Notes: a model not told the origin generated them from the sequence alone. 64,000 bases of DNA from Alishewanella metallidurans (GCF_036983985.1 NZ_JALAHQ010000002.1:62001-126000); one strand, 5' to 3'. Shown: positions 45,389-54,478, counted from the first letter of the stretch. Translations and numbers: made by a program.

Positions 45389-45628
45389 ATGACAAGCCAT
45401 AGCTTAGTTTTATACAGCACCTGGGGCTGCCATCTTTGCGAGCAAGCAGAACAGCTGCTCGTGGCGGCGGGGTTGGCACAGCAGTTTAGCGTGGTAGATA
45501 TTGTTGATGATGAACACGCCTTTGCACGTTACCGCGTAATGATACCGGTGCTGCGTAACGGCGATAATGAATTGTGCTGGCCGTTTGATGCGGCGCAGCT
45601 TGCAACATGGCTTAAGGATGTAAGATAG
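45389..45628 (+). CDS. glutaredoxin-like protein (DUF836)
   Basis: 79 residues, a small thioredoxin fold with the redox pair CHLC (Cys14, Cys17) and the conserved cis-proline region MIPVLR. Members of this family often lie between rlmL and uup as here, and the role is not defined. It is sandwiched three bases after rlmL and overlapping the first base of the uup GTG, so it is part of one operon. Confidence 0.88.
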   Translation: MTSHSLVLYSTWGCHLCEQAEQLLVAAGLAQQFSVVDIVDDEHAFARYRVMIPVLRNGDNELCWPFDAAQLATWLKDVR

Positions 45629-47529
45629 TGGAATTATTACGGTTTCAGCAGGCATGTTTAGCCTTTGGTACACACCCCATTTTAGATCACGTTGATTTTA
45701 GCTTATTTAGTGGCGAGCGAGTGTGTTTGGTTGGCCGAAATGGTGCCGGCAAGTCATCATTTTTAAAATTGTTGACCGGTCAGCAAAATTTAGATGACGG
45801 GCAAATAGTGGTTAATACCGGTGTGGTATTAAGCCGCCTTGAGCAAGACCCGCCAGCGAAAATGGAGGTGAAAATTGCCGACTTTATTCGTGAAGGCGCC
45901 GGCGATTTAGCGCAAATAGCCCAACAGTTTTACACCTTATCAGAAAACTTAGACGGCGCATCAGATGCTGATTACCGTTTATTTGAACAGCTACAAAGCG
46001 AAATGGATACGCGCGATGGCTGGGGTTTAGAAAGCCGCGTGGCCGATTTATGCCAGCAGTTTGAAATGGACCCGAATGCCAGTTTAACTACGTTATCGGG
46101 TGGCTGGTTACGTAAAGCGGCATTAGCCCGCGCACTGATTGCTAAACCCGACATTTTGCTACTTGATGAGCCAACTAACCACTTAGACGTTGCGGCGATT
46201 CAATGGTTAGAGCAGTTTTTACTTAATTTTTCTGGCGCTATTATTTTTATCTCGCACGATAGAGCGTTTATTCGTGCTTTAGCCAGTCGTATTATTGATC
46301 TTGACCGTGGGCAGCTAACGTCACACCCGGGTAACTATCAAGAGTACCTTGATCGTAAACAAAAGATGCTAGAAGACGAACAGCAGCACAATGCGCTGTT
46401 TGATAAAAAGCTAGCGGAAGAAGAAGTGTGGATCCGCCAAGGTATAAAAGCTCGCCGTACGCGTAATGAAGGCCGGGTACGTGCCTTAAAAGCCTTACGC
46501 CAAGAGCGTGCGCAGCGAGTAGAAACCCTGGGTAAAGTTGACTTTAATATTGAGCAATCTGACCGCTCTGGCAAATTAGTATTTGAAACCAAAGCCATAA
46601 GTGTGGGTTTTGACGGTAAAACCGTTATTAACGGCCTTGATTTATTGGTTATGCGTGGCGACCGAATTGCTTTAGTTGGCCCTAATGGTGTTGGCAAATC
46701 TACGCTAATAAAGTTATTGCTCGGTGATTACAAGCACACTAGCGGTGAAATAAAGCGCGGTACCAATATTGAAGTAGCGTATTTTGACCAACACCGCATG
46801 GCGCTTGATTTAGAAGCCACAGTGCAGGACAACGTGGCCGAAGGTAAGCAGGAAATTACCCAAAACGGTAAAACACGGCATGTGCTTAGCTATCTGCAAG
46901 ACTTTTTATTTCCACCGGCACGCGCGCGTACACCGGTTAAAGCCTTATCCGGCGGTGAGAAAAACCGCTTGTTGCTGGCTAAACTCTTTGCGCGGCCAAG
47001 CAACCTGCTGATCCTCGATGAGCCGACCAATGATCTCGACGTAGAAACACTCGAATTACTAGAAGATATTTTACAGCAGTATCAGGGTACGGTATTACTG
47101 GTAAGCCACGACCGAGAATTTGTTAATAATACCGTGACGAGCTCGCTATTATTTGCCGGAGCAGGCCGTATAGTAGAAATTGCCGGTGGTTATGATGATG
47201 TGATCGCTTATCAGCAACGTCATGCAACGCCAGTGTTAACGCCACAAAAAGTGACAAAGCAAACACAAAGTATTACAGAAGAAACGCCAGTTCAGGCTTC
47301 TGCTGTAAGTACTAAGAAGTTATCATACAAAGAAAAGCGTGAGTTGGAACAATTGCCGGCACTTATCGAGCAGTTAGAAACCGAGCTTAAAGCCTTACAG
47401 CTGCTGGTAAATGACGGTGAGTTCTTCAAAAAAAGCGCAGAGCAAACCCAGAGCACGTTGAACCAATTACAACAGACCGAGTCGAAGCTGGCGCAAACCT
47501 ACGCGCGCTGGGAAGAATTAGACGCTTAA
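45628..47529 (+). CDS. uup: ABC-F ATPase Uup
   Basis: 633 residues from a GTG that shares its G with the preceding stop codon; the overlap implies coupling. Two ABC domains are seen: Walker A GRNGAGKSS near 36 and GPNGVGKST near 350, signatures LSGGW and LSGGEKNRL, Walker B LLLDEPTNHLD and LILDEPTNDLD. The ABC-F linker with many R and K lies between them, and a C-terminal DNA-binding coiled coil is near 560-633. No membrane segments. Uup acts on ribosomes and DNA junctions and suppresses transposon excision in E. coli. Confidence 0.95.
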   Translation: MELLRFQQACLAFGTHPILDHVDFSLFSGERVCLVGRNGAGKSSFLKLLTGQQNLDDGQIVVNTGVVLSRLEQDPPAKMEVKIADFIREGAGDLAQIAQQFYTLSENLDGASDADYRLFEQLQSEMDTRDGWGLESRVADLCQQFEMDPNASLTTLSGGWLRKAALARALIAKPDILLLDEPTNHLDVAAIQWLEQFLLNFSGAIIFISHDRAFIRALASRIIDLDRGQLTSHPGNYQEYLDRKQKMLEDEQQHNALFDKKLAEEEVWIRQGIKARRTRNEGRVRALKALRQERAQRVETLGKVDFNIEQSDRSGKLVFETKAISVGFDGKTVINGLDLLVMRGDRIALVGPNGVGKSTLIKLLLGDYKHTSGEIKRGTNIEVAYFDQHRMALDLEATVQDNVAEGKQEITQNGKTRHVLSYLQDFLFPPARARTPVKALSGGEKNRLLLAKLFARPSNLLILDEPTNDLDVETLELLEDILQQYQGTVLLVSHDREFVNNTVTSSLLFAGAGRIVEIAGGYDDVIAYQQRHATPVLTPQKVTKQTQSITEETPVQASAVSTKKLSYKEKRELEQLPALIEQLETELKALQLLVNDGEFFKKSAEQTQSTLNQLQQTESKLAQTYARWEELDA

Positions 47530-47555
47530 AAGAAGTAAAAAATTAGGGGCCCCGA

Positions 47556-49325
47556 ATGAAATTATCACCTATCAGTTTGGCGATACTGCCGCTGCTAAGT
47601 CTGTGTTCTGTACAAGCGGCAGTTTATAGCGTCGTCGACGTTGGTAAAGTACCGGAACTGAAATCTACCTATGCGTCAGCCATTAATGATAATGGTGATA
47701 CCGTGTTTAACGGCGCCGTTAAAGTGGTTAAAAATGATGTTACAAATTCTGGTGTAGTACAGTATCAATATTTTAATTTTCCGATCCAGCTAAATGCTAT
47801 CGATTTTGACAATGATAATATTAAAGCGCTATTTACAGCAGAGCAGTTAGCGGATGTAAAAAATGGCATCCTTGATGTAACAACTTTAGGTATTTTACTT
47901 GGTACAAACCCTGCGGCACAACCTATAGGTAATGCAATAAGCTATGTATTACGTGGCAATGAGCTAGCAAACAATATTAAGTTACGTGATGTCAACGCAA
48001 CGCGAACTAACAGTGAATACTTATACGATATTAATAATGCTGGCGTCGCTGTAGGTCAGGCAACAGCTACCTTTACGCAGCAGAGCTTTACGCCTGCTGC
48101 CACCACTGAAAAGCCAACACCTGCGCCAGAGAAGTTATGGGCACCAGAATTACCCTATCAGTTGGGCGTAGTGGTAGTAGGTAATGACACTACAGCGTTA
48201 GCTCCTCTTTATTCAAGTTACGGCGGCGGTTACAGCGTGGCAAAAGCAATAAACGATAATGGGCTTGTTGCCGGCTACGGCAGCGTTGGCTTAGTTGCTG
48301 AATCTATTGCCAATATAGAAAAACTATGTACCGGAGCTGCAGTACCTATAGATGTTTGTTATTACAACTATCATACCAGTGCCGCAAGAATGCCAGCCAT
48401 TAATGCTTATCGGCAAGAATTAAGCGATTTTAGTTATACCCAACGCGGCATATTGTGGTCACAAAATGGTAGTAACGCGGTTACACCTACGGTATTAGGT
48501 TTTTTAGGTGATAAAAATAGCCAAGTAGCGCATAGCGTTGAGGGTGTTAAAGCGATTAACTACTATAGCCAAGCTTTAGATGTGAACAATTCAGGTATTG
48601 CTGTTGGCCTATCCTTGTACAGTGATTCAGACTTGTACGTTTTCCAAGATGAAATTTATCGCACCGAGCAAGCAACATTATTTGTTGATAACGAAGCCTT
48701 ACCTATGGTTGATCAAAATGAATGGTCTAGTAGTCGAGCTTTGTCTATTAACAACAATAATATTGCTATGGGTTATGCCGTAAAAAACATTAACGGTAAC
48801 GCCCGTGCCAAGTTATTTTATTATGATTACAGCACCAATAAAGCAAATTATGTAACAGGTTTTTTTGCTAGTTCAAATACTCGACCTAATGCCATTAACG
48901 ATAATAATCAAATTGTAGGTAATGCCGAAGTTATCATTGATGGTACCTCAACACGGCGAACTCACGGCTTTATGTACGATATCGCCAGCGATAAGTTTGT
49001 CGATTTAAATACGCTAGTTGGCTGTAATTTGCCGTACCAAATCGTTGATGCTACCGATATTAATAATAACGGTACTATAGTGGCTACGGCATTGGTTAGC
49101 CGTGAAAAGCGTAACATCAAAGGCGAGCCTGTACTTGATGCTAAAGGTGATCCAGAAATGGAAAGTGTTACCACAGTAATAACCTTGCAACCTATAGCCA
49201 ATGGTGAAGTTGAAAGCTGTGGTGGGGAAGATCAGAATAGCTATAAACGTCAAAGTGGTGGCTTTGGTGGCGCAGGCTTAGTTTTAGGTTCAGTGCTACT
49301 CTGGTGGCGCAGACGTGTAATGTAA
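47556..49325 (+). CDS. DUF3466 exported protein with sorting-like C-terminus
   Basis: 589 residues. A signal peptide (about 1-21, ending VQA) precedes a body of repeated short units such as AINDNGD, DINNAGVAVG, AINDNGLVAGYG and DINNNGTIV. These are the NxNG-type repeats of DUF3466 proteins, probably a beta-propeller-like fold. The last 25 residues form a tripartite tail: SGGFGG, a hydrophobic stretch (AGLVLGSVLLWW) and RRR. This resembles GlyGly-CTERM signals cut by rhombosortase before surface display. AGGGG lies near the ATG. Transcribed alone and ended by a strong terminator. Confidence 0.82.
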   Translation: MKLSPISLAILPLLSLCSVQAAVYSVVDVGKVPELKSTYASAINDNGDTVFNGAVKVVKNDVTNSGVVQYQYFNFPIQLNAIDFDNDNIKALFTAEQLADVKNGILDVTTLGILLGTNPAAQPIGNAISYVLRGNELANNIKLRDVNATRTNSEYLYDINNAGVAVGQATATFTQQSFTPAATTEKPTPAPEKLWAPELPYQLGVVVVGNDTTALAPLYSSYGGGYSVAKAINDNGLVAGYGSVGLVAESIANIEKLCTGAAVPIDVCYYNYHTSAARMPAINAYRQELSDFSYTQRGILWSQNGSNAVTPTVLGFLGDKNSQVAHSVEGVKAINYYSQALDVNNSGIAVGLSLYSDSDLYVFQDEIYRTEQATLFVDNEALPMVDQNEWSSSRALSINNNNIAMGYAVKNINGNARAKLFYYDYSTNKANYVTGFFASSNTRPNAINDNNQIVGNAEVIIDGTSTRRTHGFMYDIASDKFVDLNTLVGCNLPYQIVDATDINNNGTIVATALVSREKRNIKGEPVLDAKGDPEMESVTTVITLQPIANGEVESCGGEDQNSYKRQSGGFGGAGLVLGSVLLWWRRRVM

Positions 49326-49326
49326 A

Positions 49327-49354
49327 TAAAAAAGCTGCTTCGGCAGCTTTTTTT
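49327..49354 (+). terminator. Rho-independent terminator after DUF3466 gene
   Basis: Stem AAGCTGC / GCAGCTT with UUCG tetraloop and a run of seven T. Confidence 0.92.
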
Positions 49355-49490
49355 ATGTTTCAGCAACTTATGCAATAAGCTATAACAAGCAGCGTATTTA
49401 CACAAATAAAGTATAACAACGTTTATAAGTAAATCTTAAGAGCCATCAGTTCTTTAGCTATTGTCAAGCTATTAATTTAGCTTTAGTCGA

Positions 49491-49519
49491 TTGAACCTTT
49501 AGTGCATGTCAGCTATCAA
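49491..49519 (+). promoter_or_regulatory. candidate rmf promoter
   Basis: TTGAAC (49491-49496), a 17-base spacer and TATCAA (49514-49519), about 70 bases before rmf. The -10 is only a 4/6 match, as expected for a growth-phase regulated gene, but other placements are possible. Confidence 0.3.
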
Positions 49520-49589
49520 TAATAGGGTAGTCGCAAGCAACATTGCGATTACTTTAATTACATAAAAAGTTATTGAGGAAGACTGCCGT

Positions 49590-49772
49590 ATGAAAAGACA
49601 AAAACGTGATCGTCTGGAACGTGCTCATGCTCAAGGTTATCGTGCCGGTGTTACCGGACGGTCAAAAGAAATTTGCCCTTATCAAAGTTTAGAAACGCGC
49701 TCACAATGGTTAGGAGGCTGGCGCGAAGCCCTAGAAGACCGAGGTACTGGACTGTTTAATAAAGGTCCATAA
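49590..49772 (+). CDS. rmf: ribosome modulation factor
   Basis: 60 residues, very basic. It begins with the family block MKRQKRDRLERAHAQGYRAG and has CPYQ and QWLGGWREA. It dimerises 70S ribosomes into inactive 100S particles in stationary phase and under stringent conditions. GAGGAAG lies about 8 bases before the ATG. In other Gammaproteobacteria it is induced by ppGpp and also lies next to fabA, as here. Confidence 0.95.
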   Translation: MKRQKRDRLERAHAQGYRAGVTGRSKEICPYQSLETRSQWLGGWREALEDRGTGLFNKGP

Positions 49773-49795
49773 TTTACTGTAAAGGTTTATGTATT

Positions 49796-49832
49796 AAAAA
49801 AGCCCCGTTAAGGTAAACCTACGGGGCTTTTG
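49796..49832. terminator. bidirectional Rho-independent terminator
   Basis: Stem AAGCCCCGT / ACGGGGCTT with a 12-base loop, A-run to the left and T-run to the right, between the convergent rmf and fabA genes. Confidence 0.9.
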
Positions 49833-49872
49833 TCATTGTGGGGCGTAGCTAATTAAAAGTAGAAACCGCTAA

Positions 49873-50385
49873 TTAAAAACTAGAGGTATCTTGAAATAAG
49901 CCTACTTTTAAATCAGTAGCGGTATAAATGTCTCGGCCATCAACACTGACGACACCATCAGCAATACCCATAAATAGTTTACGTTTAATAACGCGTTTCA
50001 TATTAATGGTATAGGTCACTTTTTTCGCGGTAGGTACAATTTGGCCAGTAAATTTAACTTCGCCAACGCCAAGCGCGCGACCTTTGCCTGGGCCACCAGA
50101 CCAACCTAAGAAAAAGCCAACCAATTGCCACATGGCATCTAAGCCTAAACAACCTGGCATTACGGGATCACCTTTAAAGTGACAGGCAAAAAACCATAAA
50201 TCAGGCGTGATATCCAGCTCGGCAATAATTTGACCTTTACCGTATAAACCACCTTCTTCAGAAATATGAACAATGCGATCCATCATTAGCATATGATCTG
50301 AAGGCAACTGGCTGTTACCTTCACCAAATAATTTACCTTCGCCGCAGGCGATTAAATCTTCTTTTGTAAAGCTATTCTTAGTCAT
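49873..50385 (-). CDS. fabA: 3-hydroxydecanoyl-ACP dehydratase/isomerase
   Basis: 170 residues. Bifunctional hot-dog enzyme that dehydrates 3-hydroxydecanoyl-ACP and isomerises the product, starting unsaturated fatty-acid synthesis. The catalytic histidine is His69 (FFACHFKGDPVMPG) and the aspartate is Asp83 (LGLDAMWQ), matching His70/Asp84 of the E. coli enzyme. Convergent with rmf. The promoter upstream carries FabR- and FadR-like sites. Confidence 0.97.
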   Translation of the reverse strand: MTKNSFTKEDLIACGEGKLFGEGNSQLPSDHMLMMDRIVHISEEGGLYGKGQIIAELDITPDLWFFACHFKGDPVMPGCLGLDAMWQLVGFFLGWSGGPGKGRALGVGEVKFTGQIVPTAKKVTYTINMKRVIKRKLFMGIADGVVSVDGRDIYTATDLKVGLFQDTSSF

Positions 50386-50415
50386 GTATGTTTAATCCAG
50401 TAAAAATGCTGGGCC

Positions 50416-50455
50416 ACTTTAGCGAACACTTGTACGCTAGACAAGTCCGATTTGT
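50416..50455 (-). promoter_or_regulatory. fabA promoter with FabR-like palindrome and FadR-like site
   Basis: Minus strand: TTGTCT (-35, 50439-50444), a 17-base spacer, then TAAAGT (-10, 50416-50421). The spacer is filled by the near-palindrome AGCGTACAAGTGTTCGCT (50421-50438), very close to the known FabR operator. ATCGGACTTGT just upstream resembles the E. coli fabA FadR site. This predicts repression by FabR and activation by FadR in response to unsaturated acyl chains. Confidence 0.8.
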
Positions 50456-50527
50456 GTGAAGTTCAATTATACTTACTTAACTCGCTTACCTAAGTGGGTA
50501 ACAGTGTTATTGCCAAAGAGTGACAAC

Positions 50528-50785
50528 ATGACTAATACCAGTAAAAAAGCCTTAACTAATGCAGAAAAACAGCAACGTTATCGTGAACGGCAAAAGCAAT
50601 CAGGAAAAAAGGAATTACGCGGTTATCTTACGCCTGAAGCATTAAGTTGTTATGAAGAAATACAGCAAAAAACGCAGTGGAGCGATAGCCTGTTATTGAG
50701 CAATGCTATTCGTTTAATGTATGCCGCACACAAGTGTGGTCAAGTTGGCATTTTAAACAGTTGGCTGACCGAGCATAAGCGTTAA
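50528..50785 (+). CDS. small basic protein, unrecognised
   Basis: 85 residues from the ATG at 50528; a longer in-frame version from 50456 would run into the fabA promoter and is less likely. The N-terminus is basic (NAEKQQRYRERQKQSGKKE). It is followed by a strand and helices (RGYLTPEALSCYEEI, SDSLLLSNAIRLMYAA), a pattern like ribbon-helix-helix or plasmid copy-control proteins. DNA binding is therefore possible but not shown. Divergent from fabA. Confidence 0.6.
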   Translation: MTNTSKKALTNAEKQQRYRERQKQSGKKELRGYLTPEALSCYEEIQQKTQWSDSLLLSNAIRLMYAAHKCGQVGILNSWLTEHKR

Positions 50786-50862
50786 TTTACCGGCTTGCTG
50801 GCTGTTGCCCGCAGCGGTTCAGCGCTATAATACGCGCTGTTTATAGTAATAGAGAGCCACTG

Positions 50863-51720
50863 ATGATTTTGTTTGTTCGGGATTTAACGGTTATTGATTT
50901 TTCTTACCTATGTGAAAAACGTGGCATGTTAGGCGAAAGCTATATTGTTGATGTCGAGTTGCATGGTGGCTTAGATCAAACGTCTATGGTGTTAGATTTT
51001 AGCCATGTAAAAAAGCTGATAAAACGTACTATCGATGAGCTTGTTGACCATAAGTTAGTATTGCCAGAGCAATCAGCTGCCTTATCATTAAGCGTGATAG
51101 AACAAACGCATATTCTGCGCTTTAACAGCCAACGTGGCTTAATTCAAATGGCTGCACCGGCACAAGCCAGTGTGGCTATTGCAACAACAGCAATAAATGA
51201 GCACAGCATTACTGAATTTTTGCAGCAGGTGCTAAAACCTTTATTACCCGACAATATCGACCAAGTTATTTTCACTTTACGGCCAGAAAATAGCACTAGC
51301 TTCTATTATCACTATAGCCATGGCTTAAAAAAACATGATGGCAATTGCCAACGTATCGCCCATGGTCATCGCTCTACCATTCAAATTTATACTGACGGTA
51401 TGTTAGCGCCACGATTAAACAAATATTGGTCTGAGCGCTGGCAAGATATTTATTTGGCTACCGCTGAGGATGTCTGCGACGCTGCAGCAATGCAACATTT
51501 ACGCGCCGGAAACGATGATTACAGTTTTCGCTATCAAGCGGCGCAAGGCTGGTTTGAGTTAACTATGCCCAAAGCGCATTGTGAAATTGTGTCGTGTGAC
51601 ACTACAGTGGAATGCTTAGCTGATTACATTGCGACTGAACTTAAACTGCTAGACCAAACTAAACAATATAAGGTTGTTGCTTATGAAGGTGTGGGCAAAG
51701 GCGCTATTGCTTTTAGCTAG
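50863..51720 (+). CDS. tandem 6-pyruvoyl-tetrahydropterin synthase-like protein
   Basis: 285 residues with two T-fold halves. The first (about 1-145) has the strand-helix VELHGGLDQTSMVLDFSHVKK typical of QueD/6-PTPS, but the zinc histidines at its start are missing. The second (about 150-285) keeps a metal-like motif HDGNCQRIAHGH (Cys and HxH) and the end VVAYEGVG with the family glutamate. 6-PTPS enzymes act in queuosine or pterin synthesis; which applies here is unknown. It overlaps the M23 peptidase start by 38 bases, an odd pairing. Confidence 0.72.
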   Translation: MILFVRDLTVIDFSYLCEKRGMLGESYIVDVELHGGLDQTSMVLDFSHVKKLIKRTIDELVDHKLVLPEQSAALSLSVIEQTHILRFNSQRGLIQMAAPAQASVAIATTAINEHSITEFLQQVLKPLLPDNIDQVIFTLRPENSTSFYYHYSHGLKKHDGNCQRIAHGHRSTIQIYTDGMLAPRLNKYWSERWQDIYLATAEDVCDAAAMQHLRAGNDDYSFRYQAAQGWFELTMPKAHCEIVSCDTTVECLADYIATELKLLDQTKQYKVVAYEGVGKGAIAFS

Positions 51721-52525
51721 TGTTAGTGGTGTTGCACTAGCACAATCTCAGACCCAATTATCTGAGCTGAAATTACCCGCGTTTGAATTAAAAGGCCAGT
51801 TAACCCAAGGTAGTTTATTACTTGGAAAAACCGCACCTGGCAGCACGGTATTTTTTAATAATATTGAACTGCCACTTAGTGTTGATGGCCGCTTTGTATT
51901 TGGTGTTGGCCGCGATGCGCCGTTAAAACATCAACTTAAAGTGCAAATTAACAACCAGCAGCTAGTAAAAGAGCTGGTTTTTGCTCCACGTGAATATGAT
52001 GTGCAGTACGTTACGGGCGTAGCACAAAAGTATGTTACGCCACCGAAAGACGTTACTGAGCGCATCAGCAAGGATAACCAACGAGTACGTAAAGTACGCG
52101 AAACGGTGTCTGGTTTAGTTTATATTTTTGCTACACCAATAATGCCCGCAAACGGGCGTATTTCTGGCGTTTATGGTAGCCAGCGCGTATTTAACGGTGA
52201 GCCGCGTAATCCACATTATGGGCTGGATATCGCCGCACCGACAGGAGCAAAGGTTATTGCCCCGTTCAGTGGCAAAGTACTGTTAGCAGAAGATTTATAT
52301 TTTTCAGGTTTAACCCTAATTGTTGATCACGGTTTTGGTATTAGTTCTACCTTTATGCACCTGAGTAAATTTGATGTTGCAGTGGGGGATACCGTACAGC
52401 AAGGACAAAAAATAGCAGAAGTAGGCGCCAGCGGCCGTGTTACCGGGCCGCATTTAGACTGGCGTATTAACTGGCAGCAAGAAAGATTGGATCCTGCGTT
52501 ACTGCCTGGCCTTATTATTCCATAG
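51683..52525 (+). CDS. M23 family peptidase (LytM-like), exported
   Basis: 280 residues from the ATG at 51683, chosen because it starts a clean signal peptide (MKVWAKALLLLASVSGVALA); AAGG lies about 9 bases upstream. An N-terminal beta domain (about 25-145) is followed by the M23 domain with NPHYGLDIAAP (His178, Asp182) and GPHLDW (His257, Asp259). In canonical LytM enzymes the last block is HxH, so the third zinc ligand here is Asp in place of His. It probably cleaves, or only binds, peptidoglycan cross-bridges in the periplasm. The start lies inside the preceding gene. Confidence 0.88.
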   Translation: MKVWAKALLLLASVSGVALAQSQTQLSELKLPAFELKGQLTQGSLLLGKTAPGSTVFFNNIELPLSVDGRFVFGVGRDAPLKHQLKVQINNQQLVKELVFAPREYDVQYVTGVAQKYVTPPKDVTERISKDNQRVRKVRETVSGLVYIFATPIMPANGRISGVYGSQRVFNGEPRNPHYGLDIAAPTGAKVIAPFSGKVLLAEDLYFSGLTLIVDHGFGISSTFMHLSKFDVAVGDTVQQGQKIAEVGASGRVTGPHLDWRINWQQERLDPALLPGLIIP

Positions 52526-52531
52526 TGATTA

Positions 52532-54301
52532 TTAATTGGCGTTAAGCCAACTATCACATAAACCTTGTTCAGTTATTGAAAGCATAGCAACCTGCTGCAC
52601 TGATGCGGCTAACGTTAGCGTGCAGTGTAATAGCCGGTCTTTACGGTAAAAATGTACGGTAACGCTACTATTTGTCGCATAACGTTGCAGCAGCTGGCTA
52701 AAGTTATTAGCAGTGATCTTGCGTTGTTCCAATGCTAATAGCTGATCTCCGACCATTAAACCGGCACTATATGCTGCGCCAGCATGATAAACATGAGTTA
52801 GTTGCAATAAACCATTATTTACTTTGGTTAATGCACCAATAAAAATCTGGCTTTGCTCGTTAAGCTCACCGCCCATATCGTCAGCATGTTGCATGGGTCT
52901 AAATATTAAATTAAGCCCAAGTTTCACTGCAGCATCGGTTAAAGGTAAGGCTGCAGAATCGATTAACCAGCGCTGGCTTAACTGGGCTAATTCAGCAAAA
53001 CCTAGTTGGGTTAGTATCACACTTAACGCATTGTCGGGGGTGCCGCTAGTTAGGTATTCTTGCCACAGCTTTTGCACGATCTGCTGCAGTGAACTACCTT
53101 GCTCGCGAAGTGCGGCATCAAGACAAAAGGCTAACAATGCACCTTTAGCGTAATAACTTACGACAGCATTTACCGCATTTTCATCTTGTTTGTAAAACTT
53201 TGTCCACGCACTGAAGCTACTATCGACAAGGCTTTGCACTTTATCGCTTGGGTTACGCGTGACTCTGGATATGGTTTTTTCAAGTGTTTTAATATAAGCC
53301 GTTTGCGAAATTATGCCCGATTGCACTAAGGCTAAATCATCAAAATAGGAAGTAAAACCTTCGTATAACCACAGTTGCGTGGTGTACTGCTCGGACGCGA
53401 GTTGGTAGCGCGAAAAATTAGTCGGTTTTAAGCGCTTAACCCACCAAGTATGAAAATATTCATGGCTACATAAAGCCAATAAGTTTTGGTAGTTGTCATC
53501 TATGGTGCTGATATTTGGTGCCGGCAAATCAAAGCGACTGCACAGTAACAAGGTGGAGTTAAGGTGCTCCAGTCCGCCGTAACCCTCTTCGGTTACCCAA
53601 AGCAAAAACCAATAGCTTGTAAGATCATCTGGCAGGGCGCCAAACACCTTAACTTGCTGTTGGCATATCTTGGTTAAATCATCAGTAAAACGCGTTAAAT
53701 CCGTTAAGTTATCACCGGTAACCACAAGATAGTGCGGAATATCGTTAATAGTAAATTCACGCAGTTCAAATTGTCCTAATAGGATTGGGCTATCAATCAA
53801 TGCTGCATAGTTATTAGCATTGTAGTAGCCAAAATCTAGAAAATCGGTATTTTTATTACGGCGTAAACCTGTAGCAACGCGCCAATGTTGCGCTAAGGCT
53901 GACGTCGGTTTTACTATTTTTATCTGATGGGGTAAATCGTGTAATTGGCTAATACCAAGACACAAACAAGCTGGGTTAAGTACGGCTACTTCATCATCTA
54001 CGTAGGCAGCTCTAACGGATAAATCATAGGCATAAACGTGATAACTAACACTAACTTCATCGGTATTACAGTGTAGCTGCCAAGTTTGTTTATCTAGTTG
54101 AGTTAGCGCTAAGTTACCCAAGTTGTCAGTAGCTTCAATGCTAATAATATTACGGGCAAAATCTCTAATCATATAGCTGCCGGGGATCCACGCTGGCAAG
54201 CTAAGTTCATGTATCGCTTGAGTTGGCACAAAGCGTAAGGTTACTGAAATAAGATGAGCAGTAACGTCGGTAATATCCACATGATAATAAATAGAATTCA
54301 T
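52532..54301 (-). CDS. M61 family aminopeptidase with PDZ domain
   Basis: 589 residues. An N-terminal beta domain (about 1-170) is followed by the catalytic domain with HEYFHTWWVKRL (His280, Glu281, His284) and WLYEGFTSYFDD, which supplies the third ligand Glu. A C-terminal PDZ domain lies near 480-560 (GLMVGDQLLALEQ). The M61 type enzyme is a glycyl aminopeptidase. No signal peptide is visible, so it is probably cytoplasmic. Seven bases separate its stop from the convergent M23 gene stop. Confidence 0.93.
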   Translation of the reverse strand: MNSIYYHVDITDVTAHLISVTLRFVPTQAIHELSLPAWIPGSYMIRDFARNIISIEATDNLGNLALTQLDKQTWQLHCNTDEVSVSYHVYAYDLSVRAAYVDDEVAVLNPACLCLGISQLHDLPHQIKIVKPTSALAQHWRVATGLRRNKNTDFLDFGYYNANNYAALIDSPILLGQFELREFTINDIPHYLVVTGDNLTDLTRFTDDLTKICQQQVKVFGALPDDLTSYWFLLWVTEEGYGGLEHLNSTLLLCSRFDLPAPNISTIDDNYQNLLALCSHEYFHTWWVKRLKPTNFSRYQLASEQYTTQLWLYEGFTSYFDDLALVQSGIISQTAYIKTLEKTISRVTRNPSDKVQSLVDSSFSAWTKFYKQDENAVNAVVSYYAKGALLAFCLDAALREQGSSLQQIVQKLWQEYLTSGTPDNALSVILTQLGFAELAQLSQRWLIDSAALPLTDAAVKLGLNLIFRPMQHADDMGGELNEQSQIFIGALTKVNNGLLQLTHVYHAGAAYSAGLMVGDQLLALEQRKITANNFSQLLQRYATNSSVTVHFYRKDRLLHCTLTLAASVQQVAMLSITEQGLCDSWLNAN

Positions 54302-54374
54302 AACAATACTCTTTACGGCGTATTCAAGTCGCTATTATGCCGTTTTATCTAAATAAGGAAAATGCTCTATTTAG

Positions 54375-54386
54375 CCGCTTAAGCGG
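54375..54386. promoter_or_regulatory. 12-bp palindrome and TATAAT upstream of thioesterase
   Basis: CCGCTTAAGCGG lies upstream of a perfect -10 TATAAT (54413-54418) that has no good -35. A weak -35 with a neighbouring palindrome suggests activator control, but no regulator is recognised. Confidence 0.3.
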
Positions 54387-54478
54387 TAACAGGCGTCAGC
54401 GTTAATTCTGTGTATAATGTTGCAATTGCAAGTAACTCTTATAAAATTCATGCCTTAGCATGATCAGCAGAGACGAAG

